NCBI GenBank assembly: GCA_021773075.1
Contig: JAJFKT010000026.1
Coordinates: 806,356 to 870,355, forward strand
Source: Woeseiaceae bacterium
GTDB lineage: Bacteria; Pseudomonadota; Gammaproteobacteria; Steroidobacterales; Woeseiaceae
Direction: 5' to 3'
DNA length: 64,000 nucleotides
Positions 43,531 to 53,554 of this stretch are shown here, one piece after another. The position numbers and the translations under genes were made by a program. The notes beneath the pieces were generated by a model that was given only the letters and a program-made list of their open reading frames with translations, searched no databases and had not been told where the DNA came from. Every line of letters starts with the position of its first letter. The first letter of the stretch is position 1.

Positions 43531-44151
43531 TCATTCTTGCTCGCGGATCGAGCGCTCTATTGAGGTGATCGCCTCAAGCTTCTCTTCGGCATCAGCGAGT
43601 TCGCGCCGCAAGCGGCGATTTTCTGTCTCTACGCTTGCCAGACGCTGGCTCGCCGCCTGTTCCTGCGTTTGTACAACTCGAGACGTCGCAGCTCGAAGTC
43701 TGCTGGACTCGAGATCTGAGACAATCTGACGCTCCACGCTATTCAGATGGATGGTTGCCAGCGATATTTCAGCCGGCGTCAGCAGTAGGGTCTGCGTCAT
43801 GACTTCACGCAGGATGCTCTGTGCGAGTTCCGGATTGGATTCCGGGTGTCCGGGGATAGCGAGTACCAGCCCGAGGCGCAGATTCGTCGCAGGGCTGGGT
43901 GTCAATTGCGCTGCAGCAGCGGCATCGGCATAAATCTCAGCTTGCGCTGCCGGGTCACCGCTGGCAATCCGGCCGAGCTCGGAAACGTAGATTTCGATTT
44001 CCGGTGCACCCAGAATTTCCGGATCTTCAGAACTTGATGAAATACGGCCCTTGATCCAGTCCGTTGTTTGGCCGCAACCAGACAAGGTCGCGGCGACAAG
44101 CATGGCCGCTGCAAGGAGTCGTATTCTGGTTGTTAGTCCTCGTTTCGTCAT
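43531..44151 (-). CDS. qseG: QseG (YfhG)-like outer-membrane lipoprotein
   Basis: 206 residues. Lipoprotein signal with LSGCGQ. A helical alpha-hairpin/coiled-coil C-terminal part (QTQEQAASQRLASVETENRR, RRELADAEEKLEAIT) follows. It is 6 bp downstream of glrK and 39 bp upstream of glrR. QseG/YfhG proteins in this position modulate the kinase from the outer membrane. Sequence similarity is weak by eye, so position carries most of the assignment. Confidence 0.75.
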   Translation of the reverse strand: MTKRGLTTRIRLLAAAMLVAATLSGCGQTTDWIKGRISSSSEDPEILGAPEIEIYVSELGRIASGDPAAQAEIYADAAAAAQLTPSPATNLRLGLVLAIPGHPESNPELAQSILREVMTQTLLLTPAEISLATIHLNSVERQIVSDLESSRLRAATSRVVQTQEQAASQRLASVETENRRLRRELADAEEKLEAITSIERSIREQE

Positions 44152-44157
44152 TAACGA

Positions 44158-45624
44158 TTAGCCATTTGCTGCCAGTTTCTGTTGCCCGGCATCCCGCGTT
44201 TGCGGAATGTGAATCCTGAAATGTGCGCCCGAAAACTCATCCGAGTCAACCAGCTCTACAGAACCATCGTGTGCCTGGATACACTCCAGAACTACCGATA
44301 ATCCTATGCCTGTTCCGCCAACTTGTCCGCCCTGTTCGCGGCGTCCCTGAAAAAAGGCCTCAAATATTCTCGGGATTTCTTCGTCCGGAATTCCAGGTCC
44401 GGTATCGCCAAACTCCAGCACGAAACTTTTTGCCAGACGGGTTGCCCGGATCGTAATCAGGCCGCCGCGTGGCGTAAATTTGACTGCGTTCGACAGCAGA
44501 TTATCCAGCACGGTTCGGATTTTGTCCTGATCCGCGTTCACAATAATGTCATCTGCCTCGAGCTTTAACTGGATATTCGCTGCTTTGACGGCCAGTCGTT
44601 GTGCTTTAGCGACCGAAATGACCTGTTTTCTGAGCTCAAAGTCGCTCAGCGTCAACACTTCACTTTTCGTTTGCCAGGCGCTGAAGCTCAGGAGGTTTTC
44701 GATGAGTTGCTGCAGTTTCAGTCCGTTCATGCGCAAAATATCCGTGACTTCGCGCTGCGGCTTGTCGAGGTCACCCACCGAGCCGTCCAGCAATAGCTCC
44801 GTTCCTTCTCGAATATTGGCGAGCGGCGTTTTCAACTCATGAGACATATGGCGCAGGAATTTGTTCTTTTCCTGAGCTAACTCGAGCAGACGCAGGCGCA
44901 GCCATTCAAGCTGTCGGCCGAGGCGTTGCAAGTCGGTTGGTCCCTTGATCTCGATGGGTTTTGAAAAGCCACTTTCACCGAGTTGCCCTATTGCGTGATC
45001 GATCTGACGAATCGGTCGCGCGACCAGCAATGTGAAGATCAGGATAAGTATTAGTGTCCCGGGAACAAGCGCAGCAACCTGCCAGGCGGTAGCTCGCTGG
45101 GCATTACGAGCGGTCGCTTGCAAATCCGATAATTTGGTATCGACATGTGCTGTCAATACATTGGTCAGGCGAGCGACGCGTTGCCGCAACGGCGCGAAAC
45201 GATCGATAGCAGCGACCAGCGCCGCATCATTTGCAGCGGTATCCGACAATTTGGCAACAATTGCGCGCGCCTCGAGGCGCAAAGAGGCCGCGAGGTCTGT
45301 GACATTCACCTCCACGACCAGCGGTGACATTTCGTCCAGTCCAGCCTCGAAAGTCTGCAAGACCTGCGTTAACAGTTGCAGGCTGTCGGGATTTTTCAGG
45401 ATTTGGTATTGGCGCGCGACACGTTCCAGAGAGCTGAGCTGTTCGTTTATACGGCGATTATTTTCGGCCGCCTCGACACCCGTCGTCACAAGCTGCTCGC
45501 TTTGTTCAGCAACTCTGTCGAGATTGATCAGGGCCCAGATGACGGCAACCAGCAACGGCAACGCGACCAGTCCAAAGCCGACCAGAATCAGTCCGTTAAG
45601 TGAGCGAGGGCGAGGGAATCTCAT
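44158..45624 (-). CDS. glrK: Sensor histidine kinase GlrK (QseE)
   Basis: 488 residues. Two membrane segments (LILVGFGLVALPLLVAVIWA and LVPGTLILILIFTLLVA) flank a ~130-residue periplasmic helical domain. HAMP (RPIRQIDHAIGQLG), HisKA with the phosphorylated His in HMSHELKTPLANI, and HATPase with NLLSNAVKF and GDTGPGIP follow. It phosphorylates GlrR. It starts 36 bp after galE ends, in the same direction. Confidence 0.93.
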   Translation of the reverse strand: MRFPRPRSLNGLILVGFGLVALPLLVAVIWALINLDRVAEQSEQLVTTGVEAAENNRRINEQLSSLERVARQYQILKNPDSLQLLTQVLQTFEAGLDEMSPLVVEVNVTDLAASLRLEARAIVAKLSDTAANDAALVAAIDRFAPLRQRVARLTNVLTAHVDTKLSDLQATARNAQRATAWQVAALVPGTLILILIFTLLVARPIRQIDHAIGQLGESGFSKPIEIKGPTDLQRLGRQLEWLRLRLLELAQEKNKFLRHMSHELKTPLANIREGTELLLDGSVGDLDKPQREVTDILRMNGLKLQQLIENLLSFSAWQTKSEVLTLSDFELRKQVISVAKAQRLAVKAANIQLKLEADDIIVNADQDKIRTVLDNLLSNAVKFTPRGGLITIRATRLAKSFVLEFGDTGPGIPDEEIPRIFEAFFQGRREQGGQVGGTGIGLSVVLECIQAHDGSVELVDSDEFSGAHFRIHIPQTRDAGQQKLAANG

Positions 45625-45659
45625 GGCGAAAGTTTAGCACCGTGGTCTGGCAACAGTCT

Positions 45660-46670
45660 TCACTTGGCCCAATAGGCGCCGGGGTCGCGCGACGCAATTT
45701 TGCGTTCCCACGCAAGTGCGGTTCGAACAATGGTATCGAGATCATCGTATTTTGGCGACCAGCCCAGGACGTCACGAATCCGATCTGCGACGGCAATCAG
45801 CTCTGGCGGATCGCCTGCTCGTCGCGGTTCTTCCGCAACATTCAGGGCCGCGCCGTTTGCCACTTCTACAGCCGCGAGAACCTCACGAACACTGTAACCG
45901 TGGCCGTAGCCACAATTGAGTACGGCGGACTCGCCGCCGGCGCGCAGGTAGTTGAGGGCGTCGAGATGTGCGGTCGCCAGATCCTCGACGTGGATATAGT
46001 CTCTCAAACCGGTGCCGTCCGGCGTTGGATAATCGGTGCCGAAGATCGAAACGCCGGGTCGGCGTCCAGTCGCTGCTTCGCAGGCAACCTTAACCAGTAG
46101 CGTCGCTTTAGGCGTGGATTGTCCGATCGTGCCAGTCGGCTCACAGCCCGCGACATTGAAATAGCGCAATGCGACGTAGTTCGGCCCGCCCGCCGCAGCC
46201 AAATCTCGCAGCATCCATTCGGTCATTAGCTTTGATGTGCCGTAGGGATTTATCGGTTGCGTTGTTGAATCTTCGGAAGCCCTGCCGCCGTCGGGAATTC
46301 CGTAAACGGCTGCCGTCGATGAAAAAACAATGTTTTTGACGCCGTGCTTGTGTGCAGCTTCAAGCAAGGTTCGACTTGAGGCCGTGTTGTTACGGTAGTA
46401 CTTGAGCGGATCGCTAACCGATTCGGGCACAACGGTATGAGCGGCAAAGTGCATCACCGTATCGATGTCGTGCTCGCCAAAAAGCCGTTCGAGTATTGCT
46501 GCGTCGCCGGTGTCGCCGAGAACAAAGTCACCGTTAGTCACGGCCGCTTCAAAGCCTGTCGACAGGTTGTCGAGCGTGACGACGCTTTCATCCGCCAGTC
46601 CGAGTTGTCGAACGACATGACTGCCGATATATCCGGCTCCGCCAGTGACTAATATCTTATTATTTTTCAT
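45660..46670 (-). CDS. galE: UDP-glucose 4-epimerase
   Basis: 336 residues of an extended SDR. NAD motif GGAGYIGSH, Ser in FSSTAAVYG, Tyr-x3-Lys in YGTSKLMTE, and RYFNVAG typical of GalE. It interconverts UDP-glucose and UDP-galactose (or the N-acetyl forms), supplying sugar donors for cell-surface glycans. It is the first gene of the leftward run into glrK-qseG-glrR and is divergent from the metallopeptidase-like lipoprotein at 46896. Confidence 0.95.
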   Translation of the reverse strand: MKNNKILVTGGAGYIGSHVVRQLGLADESVVTLDNLSTGFEAAVTNGDFVLGDTGDAAILERLFGEHDIDTVMHFAAHTVVPESVSDPLKYYRNNTASSRTLLEAAHKHGVKNIVFSSTAAVYGIPDGGRASEDSTTQPINPYGTSKLMTEWMLRDLAAAGGPNYVALRYFNVAGCEPTGTIGQSTPKATLLVKVACEAATGRRPGVSIFGTDYPTPDGTGLRDYIHVEDLATAHLDALNYLRAGGESAVLNCGYGHGYSVREVLAAVEVANGAALNVAEEPRRAGDPPELIAVADRIRDVLGWSPKYDDLDTIVRTALAWERKIASRDPGAYWAK

Positions 46671-46895
46671 ATACTTATGTTTCTACTTAGAGTTCATTCG
46701 CAAGAAATGTGAACCGCACGCTATATAAGCTGACAAAGTTTAACAATACTTGCACGTGAGAGTATGGACCTGGATCGCACTCTTTGCTGTGACGTAAGAA
46801 GTTGAATTGTCGCTAAATTCGTACATTAATAGTTCTGTCTAGGTTCAGTTTCTAGGGGTAGTATTGGCACATCCAAGCATGGGCGCATTAGGGAT

Positions 46896-49253
46896 ATGAA
46901 TCTGAGCAGTCGGTATAAATTTGCAGTAAGTGTATTGTCATCATTTTTGCTCGTCGCCTGTGGTGGTGGTGGCGGTTCGAATGCGCCGAGTCCTCCTCCT
47001 CCTCCGGCAAATATGGCGCCTGTAGCAAATGCTGGAAATGCTCAAACCGTTGACGAGTTGTCGGCCGTGACACTGGATGGCAGCATGTCGTCCGATCCCG
47101 ATGCTGGTACAACGCTAACCTTCTCCTGGTCTCAGACTGCAGGCACGACAGTAACGCTTAGTTCGACGACCGCCTCGCAAGCTACGTTCGATGCACCTGA
47201 TGTTACTGCGGTGAACACGCCGGATACGTTGACGTTTGAGTTAACTGTCAGCGACGGATCACTCAGCAACAGCAATACTGTCGACATTACGGTCAACGAT
47301 ATCGGTGTGGGTATGAACAGCCCGCCGGCGGCAAACGCCGGACCGGATCAAACGGTTGCCGAGTTATCAACTACGACACTTGACGGTTCGGCATCTCAGG
47401 ATCCGGACGGCAATGTACTGGCCTTTGCCTGGCTGCAAACTGCCGGTCCCAGCGTTTCCCTTTCCGATGTGAACGCCGAGCAGCCGAGCTTTACGTCGCC
47501 CGACGTCACAACGCCGGTTGATCTGACGTTTCAACTGACCGTTGACGACGGTGCTGACAGCTCAACGGATACCGTAGTTATTACCGTGCGGGAGGCGTTG
47601 ACCGCGGTTAATGTCGCTGGCGTCCTCTCGTACGAGTTCGTCCCGACCTCGCACAATAATACGAGCGTCTGTTTTGGCCTGGACTTCGGCAACATAATTG
47701 AAAGGCCAATTCGTGCGGCGACCGTGCAGCTGCTGGATGCGAGCAATACTATTCTGGGGCAGATGGCGTTAGGTAACGACGGTTCGTATTCATTCGCCAA
47801 TATTCCTGCCAATACCGACGTTCGCGTTCGTGTACGAGCAGAGCTGAAGCGCAGCGGCAGCCCAAATTGGGATGTCGAAGTCAGGGACAATGTTGACACC
47901 TCTACGCCGCCGCCGCCGCTGGCAACACGGCCTCTCTACGTTGCCGAATGGGCATTAAACACAGGCGGGAACAATATTACTGATGCGAATTTTACGGCAG
48001 CGACAGGATGGGATGGGTCTGCTTACACGGGCACACGGGTAGCCGCACCATTTGCGATTCTGGATACCATTTATATGGGCATGCAATGGATTCTAAATGA
48101 AGATGCAACAGCGAGTTTCGCGCCGCTTGATGCGTTCTGGAGTGTAAATAATACAAACGTTTCCGGGACACCGACCAATATCGATTTGGGCGAGTTCGGT
48201 CCGGCCGGATTTTATCAAAGTAGCAATAATTCCTTGTTTCTTGTCGGTGATGCTGCCGTGAACACGACGGAGTTCGATTTCGCCGTGGTGCTTCACGAAT
48301 GGGGCCACTATTTTGAGGACAATTTTTCACGCTCGGATTCTGTCGGTGGTCGGCATTTCCTTGGTGAGTTTATTGAAGCCAGAACCGCGTTCGGCGAAGG
48401 GTGGGGGCATGCGGTAGCCGCGTTGGCATCGGGTGATCCAATGAGTTGCAATACCGGGGCTGTTGGTGGCGGAGCGAGAGGAGGTTTCAATCTCGAGACA
48501 AGCAACCTCGGCCCACAAGGCTGGTATAACGAATTGGCGGTGGGGGGGATTATTCTGGACCTTGCTGACACCACGAATGACGGTGTGGATAACAACTCTA
48601 TCGGATTCGGCCCCATTTTTGACGTTATGACCGGACCACAGATCACGACCGAAGCGTTCACGACATTGTTTTCCTTCGCAAGCCTGCTAAGACCGAACCT
48701 GACGCCGAGCGAACAGAGTTTCCTTGATACCTTATTGGCGACCGAAAATATCGAAACGGCTGGTCTCGATATTTGGGCAAGCACACAGGCAAACATCGAT
48801 GTTGCGCCGAACAATGCTCGGGACGTAATGCCGCTGTACACGGACTACACAATTGGCACTGTCCTGAATATTTGCACGAATAGCGATCAGGACTTTGATA
48901 TGGATGGCAATAAACCCGCAGAGCACCGCTATTTACGCGTCACGACGACATCGCCAGCCATTTATGACGTCACAGTTGCTGCCAATCCAGTACCTCCGCC
49001 AACGACAGACCCGGCCCCGACACCTCCCGATGTAATTCGTGATCGCAGTGACCCGGACGTGTTGATAAGATTGAACGGAGCGCTGGTCGCTGTGGGCTTT
49101 GGTGGAGCTGACGATGTGGAATCGTTTACGACACAGAGTTTGCCTGCCGGCACATATGCCGTGGCCTTGAATGAGTTTCGGTTCGGCGATTCGGATCAGT
49201 CTTCGGACTTCCCTGATCAGGTTTGTTTTGATGTAACGATTACGGCACGCTGA
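46896..49253 (+). CDS. PKD/REJ-domain lipoprotein with gluzincin-like metallopeptidase region
   Basis: 785 residues. Lipoprotein signal with LVACGGGGG. A Pro-rich linker follows, then two K319/REJ-type PKD-like domains at ~40-130 and ~145-235 (each with AGxxQTVxELSxxTLDGS, DPD, SWSQTAG or AWLQTAG). A carboxypeptidase-regulatory-like segment follows (FANIPANTDVRVRV). The second half has HEWGH in VVLHEWGHYFEDNF and, ~40 residues later, GEGWGHAVAAL, matching the HExxH plus Glu arrangement of gluzincin metallopeptidases. Surface protease is likely; substrates unknown. The stop overlaps the possible start of the next gene. Confidence 0.8.
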   Translation: MNLSSRYKFAVSVLSSFLLVACGGGGGSNAPSPPPPPANMAPVANAGNAQTVDELSAVTLDGSMSSDPDAGTTLTFSWSQTAGTTVTLSSTTASQATFDAPDVTAVNTPDTLTFELTVSDGSLSNSNTVDITVNDIGVGMNSPPAANAGPDQTVAELSTTTLDGSASQDPDGNVLAFAWLQTAGPSVSLSDVNAEQPSFTSPDVTTPVDLTFQLTVDDGADSSTDTVVITVREALTAVNVAGVLSYEFVPTSHNNTSVCFGLDFGNIIERPIRAATVQLLDASNTILGQMALGNDGSYSFANIPANTDVRVRVRAELKRSGSPNWDVEVRDNVDTSTPPPPLATRPLYVAEWALNTGGNNITDANFTAATGWDGSAYTGTRVAAPFAILDTIYMGMQWILNEDATASFAPLDAFWSVNNTNVSGTPTNIDLGEFGPAGFYQSSNNSLFLVGDAAVNTTEFDFAVVLHEWGHYFEDNFSRSDSVGGRHFLGEFIEARTAFGEGWGHAVAALASGDPMSCNTGAVGGGARGGFNLETSNLGPQGWYNELAVGGIILDLADTTNDGVDNNSIGFGPIFDVMTGPQITTEAFTTLFSFASLLRPNLTPSEQSFLDTLLATENIETAGLDIWASTQANIDVAPNNARDVMPLYTDYTIGTVLNICTNSDQDFDMDGNKPAEHRYLRVTTTSPAIYDVTVAANPVPPPTTDPAPTPPDVIRDRSDPDVLIRLNGALVAVGFGGADDVESFTTQSLPAGTYAVALNEFRFGDSDQSSDFPDQVCFDVTITAR

Positions 49254-49276
49254 TGATTGACGATAAGGTGAATGAC

Positions 49277-49858
49277 ATGGTGCGAGTGAAGAAACTGCTA
49301 GTCCTTTCAATAGCGGCGATGGGATTAGCTGCTTGCGGCGGTGAAGAAGTGAACGAGCAGGCCGTTGACGAGATTGAAGTCGCCGATGTCGCACTCGAAA
49401 TCAGCAAGAAGTCCGGCGATCCTGGGCTTGGTGGGGCCATAGGCACACCTAATTCCCCCTACAGAATCGACTATCGCATCGTTGGAACGCCGATAGTCGG
49501 TAGTCCGGTTACCGTTGACCTGACAATTGAATCTGTGCGCGGCTTGGGACCGGTTGATCTTAATTATCGCATCAAGGACGCGAGTGCCATGACGCTAAGC
49601 GAATCACAGCTGGCAAGCGTGCGGATGGAACCTGCGGCGAACGAGTCTGCCTTCAAACAGCAGGTCACGGTAATTCCGCAGCGCGAGGGTCGTTTTTACC
49701 TCAACGTTAGTGCGTCATTTGAAACAGAAAATGGTACGCAGTCCACAAACACAGCCATTCCTATCCAGGTCGGTTCCGGTTCGAGAGAGTTGACACCCAA
49801 TGGGGAAGTGCAACTGGACGAAAACGACGAATTGGTGCGCGTGCTCAGCAGCGAGTAG
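49277..49858 (+). CDS. Small lipoprotein, unknown function
   Basis: 193 residues from ATG 49277, chosen because AAGGTG is at good spacing; a start at 49253 would overlap the previous stop. Lipobox LAACGGEE. The rest reads as a single beta-sandwich, DYRIVGTPIVGSPVTVDLTIESV to NVSASFETENGTQS. It follows the metallopeptidase-like lipoprotein by 23 bp and is probably its operon partner. Not recognised. Confidence 0.8.
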   Translation: MVRVKKLLVLSIAAMGLAACGGEEVNEQAVDEIEVADVALEISKKSGDPGLGGAIGTPNSPYRIDYRIVGTPIVGSPVTVDLTIESVRGLGPVDLNYRIKDASAMTLSESQLASVRMEPAANESAFKQQVTVIPQREGRFYLNVSASFETENGTQSTNTAIPIQVGSGSRELTPNGEVQLDENDELVRVLSSE

Positions 49859-49987
49859 TTTTCCCGGACCTGATCCTCAAAAAGGGAAAAAATTCCCGAT
49901 TTTTTTCTCAGAATTGAATCTGCGTCACAGACGAATTCGCGCTTTATACATTAGAGTCGTTGACCATGCTGCGGGAATGGCTGGCTA

Positions 49988-52900
49988 ATGCAAAAGGACT
50001 TACGCGAGAAAATCAAGGCCGCCACCGAGGCGTCCGGTATCACGAAGCCAGATTTCGTCGAGCTCCTGTCATTAATCGACCAGCATTATGACAATATGGA
50101 AGCGACGATTACGCAGTCCGTCATGACAGCCGCGCTTTCGAATTCAGCCGCACCAATCGAGGCAATTTTTGACAGCGTCACCGAGGCGCTATTTTCCGTT
50201 GGTGCTGACGGCGTTATTTGTAACTGCAATAAAGTCTGTAGCCGGTACTTCAAACTCAGCAAAGATGAGTTGGTTGGTTCCAGCATTTGCAGTATCTTGC
50301 CGGCGGCAAAGAGCAAATCGGTCGAGGACTATCTGCACGCCTATATCTCCGATCTCGAAGACACCAATATCGATCTGGTCGACGGCGAAGTCGACGCCCT
50401 GCGTTCCAATGGAGAGAGTTTTGTCGCGGAGGTCAATGCGAGTTCGGTCGACACCGTGAACGGAAAGATATTCGTGGTTAGTCTGCGCGATGTTACCGAG
50501 CGAAAGTTGTCAGAGACTGCCCTGCGTGAAAACGAAGGCCGCTACCGCGCACTGGTTGAAAATGCGCCGGAGGCGATAACCGTTTTCGACGTCGACAAGA
50601 ATCTCTTTACGGACGCGAATGACAACGCCTGCACACTCTTCAATCTGTCACGTGCTCGCTTGCTGACGGTAGGTCCAGAGGCGATAAGCCCGGAAACACA
50701 GCCGGATGGCACACCTTCATTCGGTATTCGTCGTGGGCATGTCGACAGGGCGCTGAATGGCGAACACCCGGTATTCGAATGGATGCATCAGGACGCGGCT
50801 GGTCGGGAAATTCCGTGTGAAGTGCGCTTCAGTCTTTTACCGTCCGATGAAAAACGACTGATCAGAGTCAGCATTTCCGATATTTCCGACCGCAAACGCG
50901 AAGAAGCACTGACTTTTGCACAGAACAAAGTTCTGGAATTGATCGCTGCCAACACACCGCAAGATCAAACACTGCGGGCAATTTGCCGCTTTGTTGAGAA
51001 AATGGGCGGCGGCTTGAGGTGCGCAGTCATGACGCTCGATCAAACGACTCAAACAATGTCAGTCGAACAGGCGCCAAGCCTTCCCGAGAAATTTAAGTTG
51101 GGCCTCGATTTTGTCAGCGTCGATTCGGAGAGCCTTACTTGCGGTGCCGCTGCCTTCCACTCTCAGAATCGAATTACGACGAGCATCGCTTCGGACACTG
51201 CGTGGATCGGCAAACGTAAGATTGCGGCTGAACACGGCATCAAATCAGCCTGGTCATTTCTGATCTATGGCGCCGAAGCGGCCATTATCGGATCGCTGGA
51301 CGTTTACACGGATACGCCACGTTCACCGTCGACCGAGGAGCTGGACAAGCTTTGCGGAATGGCACGTCTCGCCGGCATCGCGATCAAACGTCATCAGGAT
51401 GAGAACAGGCTGCGCAACAGCGAAGCCCGGTATCGTGGCCTCTTCGAAAACGTCGTCGACGGCGTTTACATCGCATCTCGTGAAGGCGACATCATCGCCG
51501 TGAATCCGGCGCTGGCCGACATGCTTGGCTACGACAGCGTCGAGGACCTGAAGGCGGCCGGTAAGACAACAGTACTGTATGTAAATCCCATTGATCGTGA
51601 ACGTGTTTTTGCACGTCTCGAAGCAGAGTCCGTCGTTAAGAACTTCGAATATCGCCTGCGCCGCAAAGACGGCAGCGAAATTGTCGTTTTGGAAAACTCG
51701 CGGGCGGTTAAAGACGATGATGGCAAAATCGTTGCTCACGAAGGCACGATTACAGATATCACAGAACGTAAACGCGCCGAGACTCGAATATTCGAAGAGA
51801 AGGAACGTGCTCAGGTTACCTTGCAATCGATTGGTGATGGCGTAATTACAACCGACGCAGACGGTTTGGTGGACTACATCAACCCCGTTGCTCAGGATCT
51901 GACTGGTTGGGATATGCGCAGCGCCAAAAATGCCGCCGTTACCGACATCATGATGATCGTTAATGAGCACACTCGCGCGACGGTTGAAAACCCCGTCATT
52001 CGTTGCCTGAAAGAAGGTCGCGTCGTCACGCTTGCGGAACACTCGATCCTGATTACCCGCAAAGGCGACGAAATACCCATACAGGACTCTGCCGCTCCAA
52101 TACGCGACCGCATAGGAAACATCATCGGTTCAGTCATGGTATTCCATGATGTTAGTAAAGAAACGCGTTTGTTCCGGCAACTCAGCTACCAGGCGTCCCA
52201 TGATACTTTGACAGGATTAATCAATCGGCGTGAATTCGAGAATCGTCTAATAGTCGCGCTCGAGAAAACACGTGACAACGCTGAAGAAGTGCATTCCTTG
52301 CTGTACGTCGATCTGGATCAGTTCAAGGTCGTCAATGATACGTTCGGCCACACGGCCGGCGATGCATTGTTGCGACAGTTATCCGAAAAAATTCAAGCGA
52401 GTATTCGCGCTACCGATATACTCGCGCGCCTTGGTGGCGATGAGTTCGGTATTTTGCTGGAGCGTTGTAGCGAAGAACGAGCAATAGAGGTTGCCGAGGA
52501 CATCCGCGGCGCGATCGAAGGCTACCGCTTCGAGTGGCAAGACTCATTCACGTCGGTTCGCTGTTCGATCGGTGTTGTCATGGTTAATAGTGAAAATGCC
52601 GATGTGGCGAACGTCATGAGTTCAGCCGATGTTGCCTGTTATTCCGCAAAGGACATGGGGCGTAATCAGGTCCATCTCTATCGGGATAGCGACGCCTCGC
52701 TACGCCACGAAGAAATGAAATGGGTGTCCCGAATTACAAGTGCGTTGGAAGAAGAACGACTGGAGCTGTTTTTCCAGCCGATCATTGCGATTGGTAGTGG
52801 TGGCGAGAATCGCGGACATTATGAGCTCTTACTTCGCATGCGCGACGAGAAGGGAGAGCTCGTGGGGCCGGATCAGTTTATTCCAGCCGCTGAGCGCTAC

Positions 52901-53497
52901 AATCTGATGTCGACTCTGGACCGCTGGGTAATTCACGAGGCGCTCTCGGAACTCGCTGATCGAAACGACTCAGGTGAAGCACGGTATACACTTGCGATAA
53001 ACCTTTCGGGAACGTCACTAAGTGAAGATCGGTTTCTTGAATACGTCACGACTGAACTCAAGAAACAAGATCTGCCGCACGGCGCGATTTGTTTTGAGAT
53101 CACCGAGACCGCGGCGATTTCGAATCTGTCGCGAGTAATACATTTTATGAAGACCTTGAAGAAATTGGGCTGCAAATTCTCGCTTGATGACTTCGGCAGC
53201 GGTCTTTCATCGTTCACCTACCTCAAAAATTTGCCAGTCGACTACCTCAAAATTGACGGGCATTTTATTCGCAATGTTGCTGAAGATTCGGTTGATGAAA
53301 GCATGGTCAAAGCGATTAGTGAGGTCGGCCACGCCATGGGTATCGAAACAATAGCGGAGCGGGTTGAGACCAAACAGGTTCTGGATAAACTCGGCTCACT
53401 GGGAATTGAGTTTGCTCAGGGCTATTACATTGCGAGACCTGCCTCCGTGAAGTCCTTTGAACCCTGGGACAAAAAGTCGGGACAATTACTGGCGTAA
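49988..53497 (+). CDS. Cytosolic PAS/GAF-GGDEF-EAL c-di-GMP enzyme
   Basis: 1169 residues with no membrane segment. Domains in order: PAS (~55-175), PAS (~183-305), GAF (~315-465), PAS (~473-595), PAS (~600-720), GGDEF (~730-895), EAL (~905-1155). GGDEF is intact (ARLGGDEFGIL) and has an RxxD inhibitory site (RATD) five residues before it. The EAL domain keeps ExLLR (YELLLRM), FEITET, and DDFGSGLSS, so both cyclase and phosphodiesterase activity are possible. Net direction cannot be predicted. Sensing should be intracellular. Confidence 0.95.
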   Translation: MQKDLREKIKAATEASGITKPDFVELLSLIDQHYDNMEATITQSVMTAALSNSAAPIEAIFDSVTEALFSVGADGVICNCNKVCSRYFKLSKDELVGSSICSILPAAKSKSVEDYLHAYISDLEDTNIDLVDGEVDALRSNGESFVAEVNASSVDTVNGKIFVVSLRDVTERKLSETALRENEGRYRALVENAPEAITVFDVDKNLFTDANDNACTLFNLSRARLLTVGPEAISPETQPDGTPSFGIRRGHVDRALNGEHPVFEWMHQDAAGREIPCEVRFSLLPSDEKRLIRVSISDISDRKREEALTFAQNKVLELIAANTPQDQTLRAICRFVEKMGGGLRCAVMTLDQTTQTMSVEQAPSLPEKFKLGLDFVSVDSESLTCGAAAFHSQNRITTSIASDTAWIGKRKIAAEHGIKSAWSFLIYGAEAAIIGSLDVYTDTPRSPSTEELDKLCGMARLAGIAIKRHQDENRLRNSEARYRGLFENVVDGVYIASREGDIIAVNPALADMLGYDSVEDLKAAGKTTVLYVNPIDRERVFARLEAESVVKNFEYRLRRKDGSEIVVLENSRAVKDDDGKIVAHEGTITDITERKRAETRIFEEKERAQVTLQSIGDGVITTDADGLVDYINPVAQDLTGWDMRSAKNAAVTDIMMIVNEHTRATVENPVIRCLKEGRVVTLAEHSILITRKGDEIPIQDSAAPIRDRIGNIIGSVMVFHDVSKETRLFRQLSYQASHDTLTGLINRREFENRLIVALEKTRDNAEEVHSLLYVDLDQFKVVNDTFGHTAGDALLRQLSEKIQASIRATDILARLGGDEFGILLERCSEERAIEVAEDIRGAIEGYRFEWQDSFTSVRCSIGVVMVNSENADVANVMSSADVACYSAKDMGRNQVHLYRDSDASLRHEEMKWVSRITSALEEERLELFFQPIIAIGSGGENRGHYELLLRMRDEKGELVGPDQFIPAAERYNLMSTLDRWVIHEALSELADRNDSGEARYTLAINLSGTSLSEDRFLEYVTTELKKQDLPHGAICFEITETAAISNLSRVIHFMKTLKKLGCKFSLDDFGSGLSSFTYLKNLPVDYLKIDGHFIRNVAEDSVDESMVKAISEVGHAMGIETIAERVETKQVLDKLGSLGIEFAQGYYIARPASVKSFEPWDKKSGQLLA

Positions 53498-53554
53498 GTG
53501 CTTTCCACGACATCTTCGGCTGGCGCTATTTGACCGATCCGGTACACTGCCAAG

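Noticed and set aside
46864..46880. TGGCACATCCAAGCAT as a sigma-54 promoter
   Set aside because: The GG-to-GC spacing is 11 instead of 12 and the TTGC half is AAGC, so it fails the consensus.
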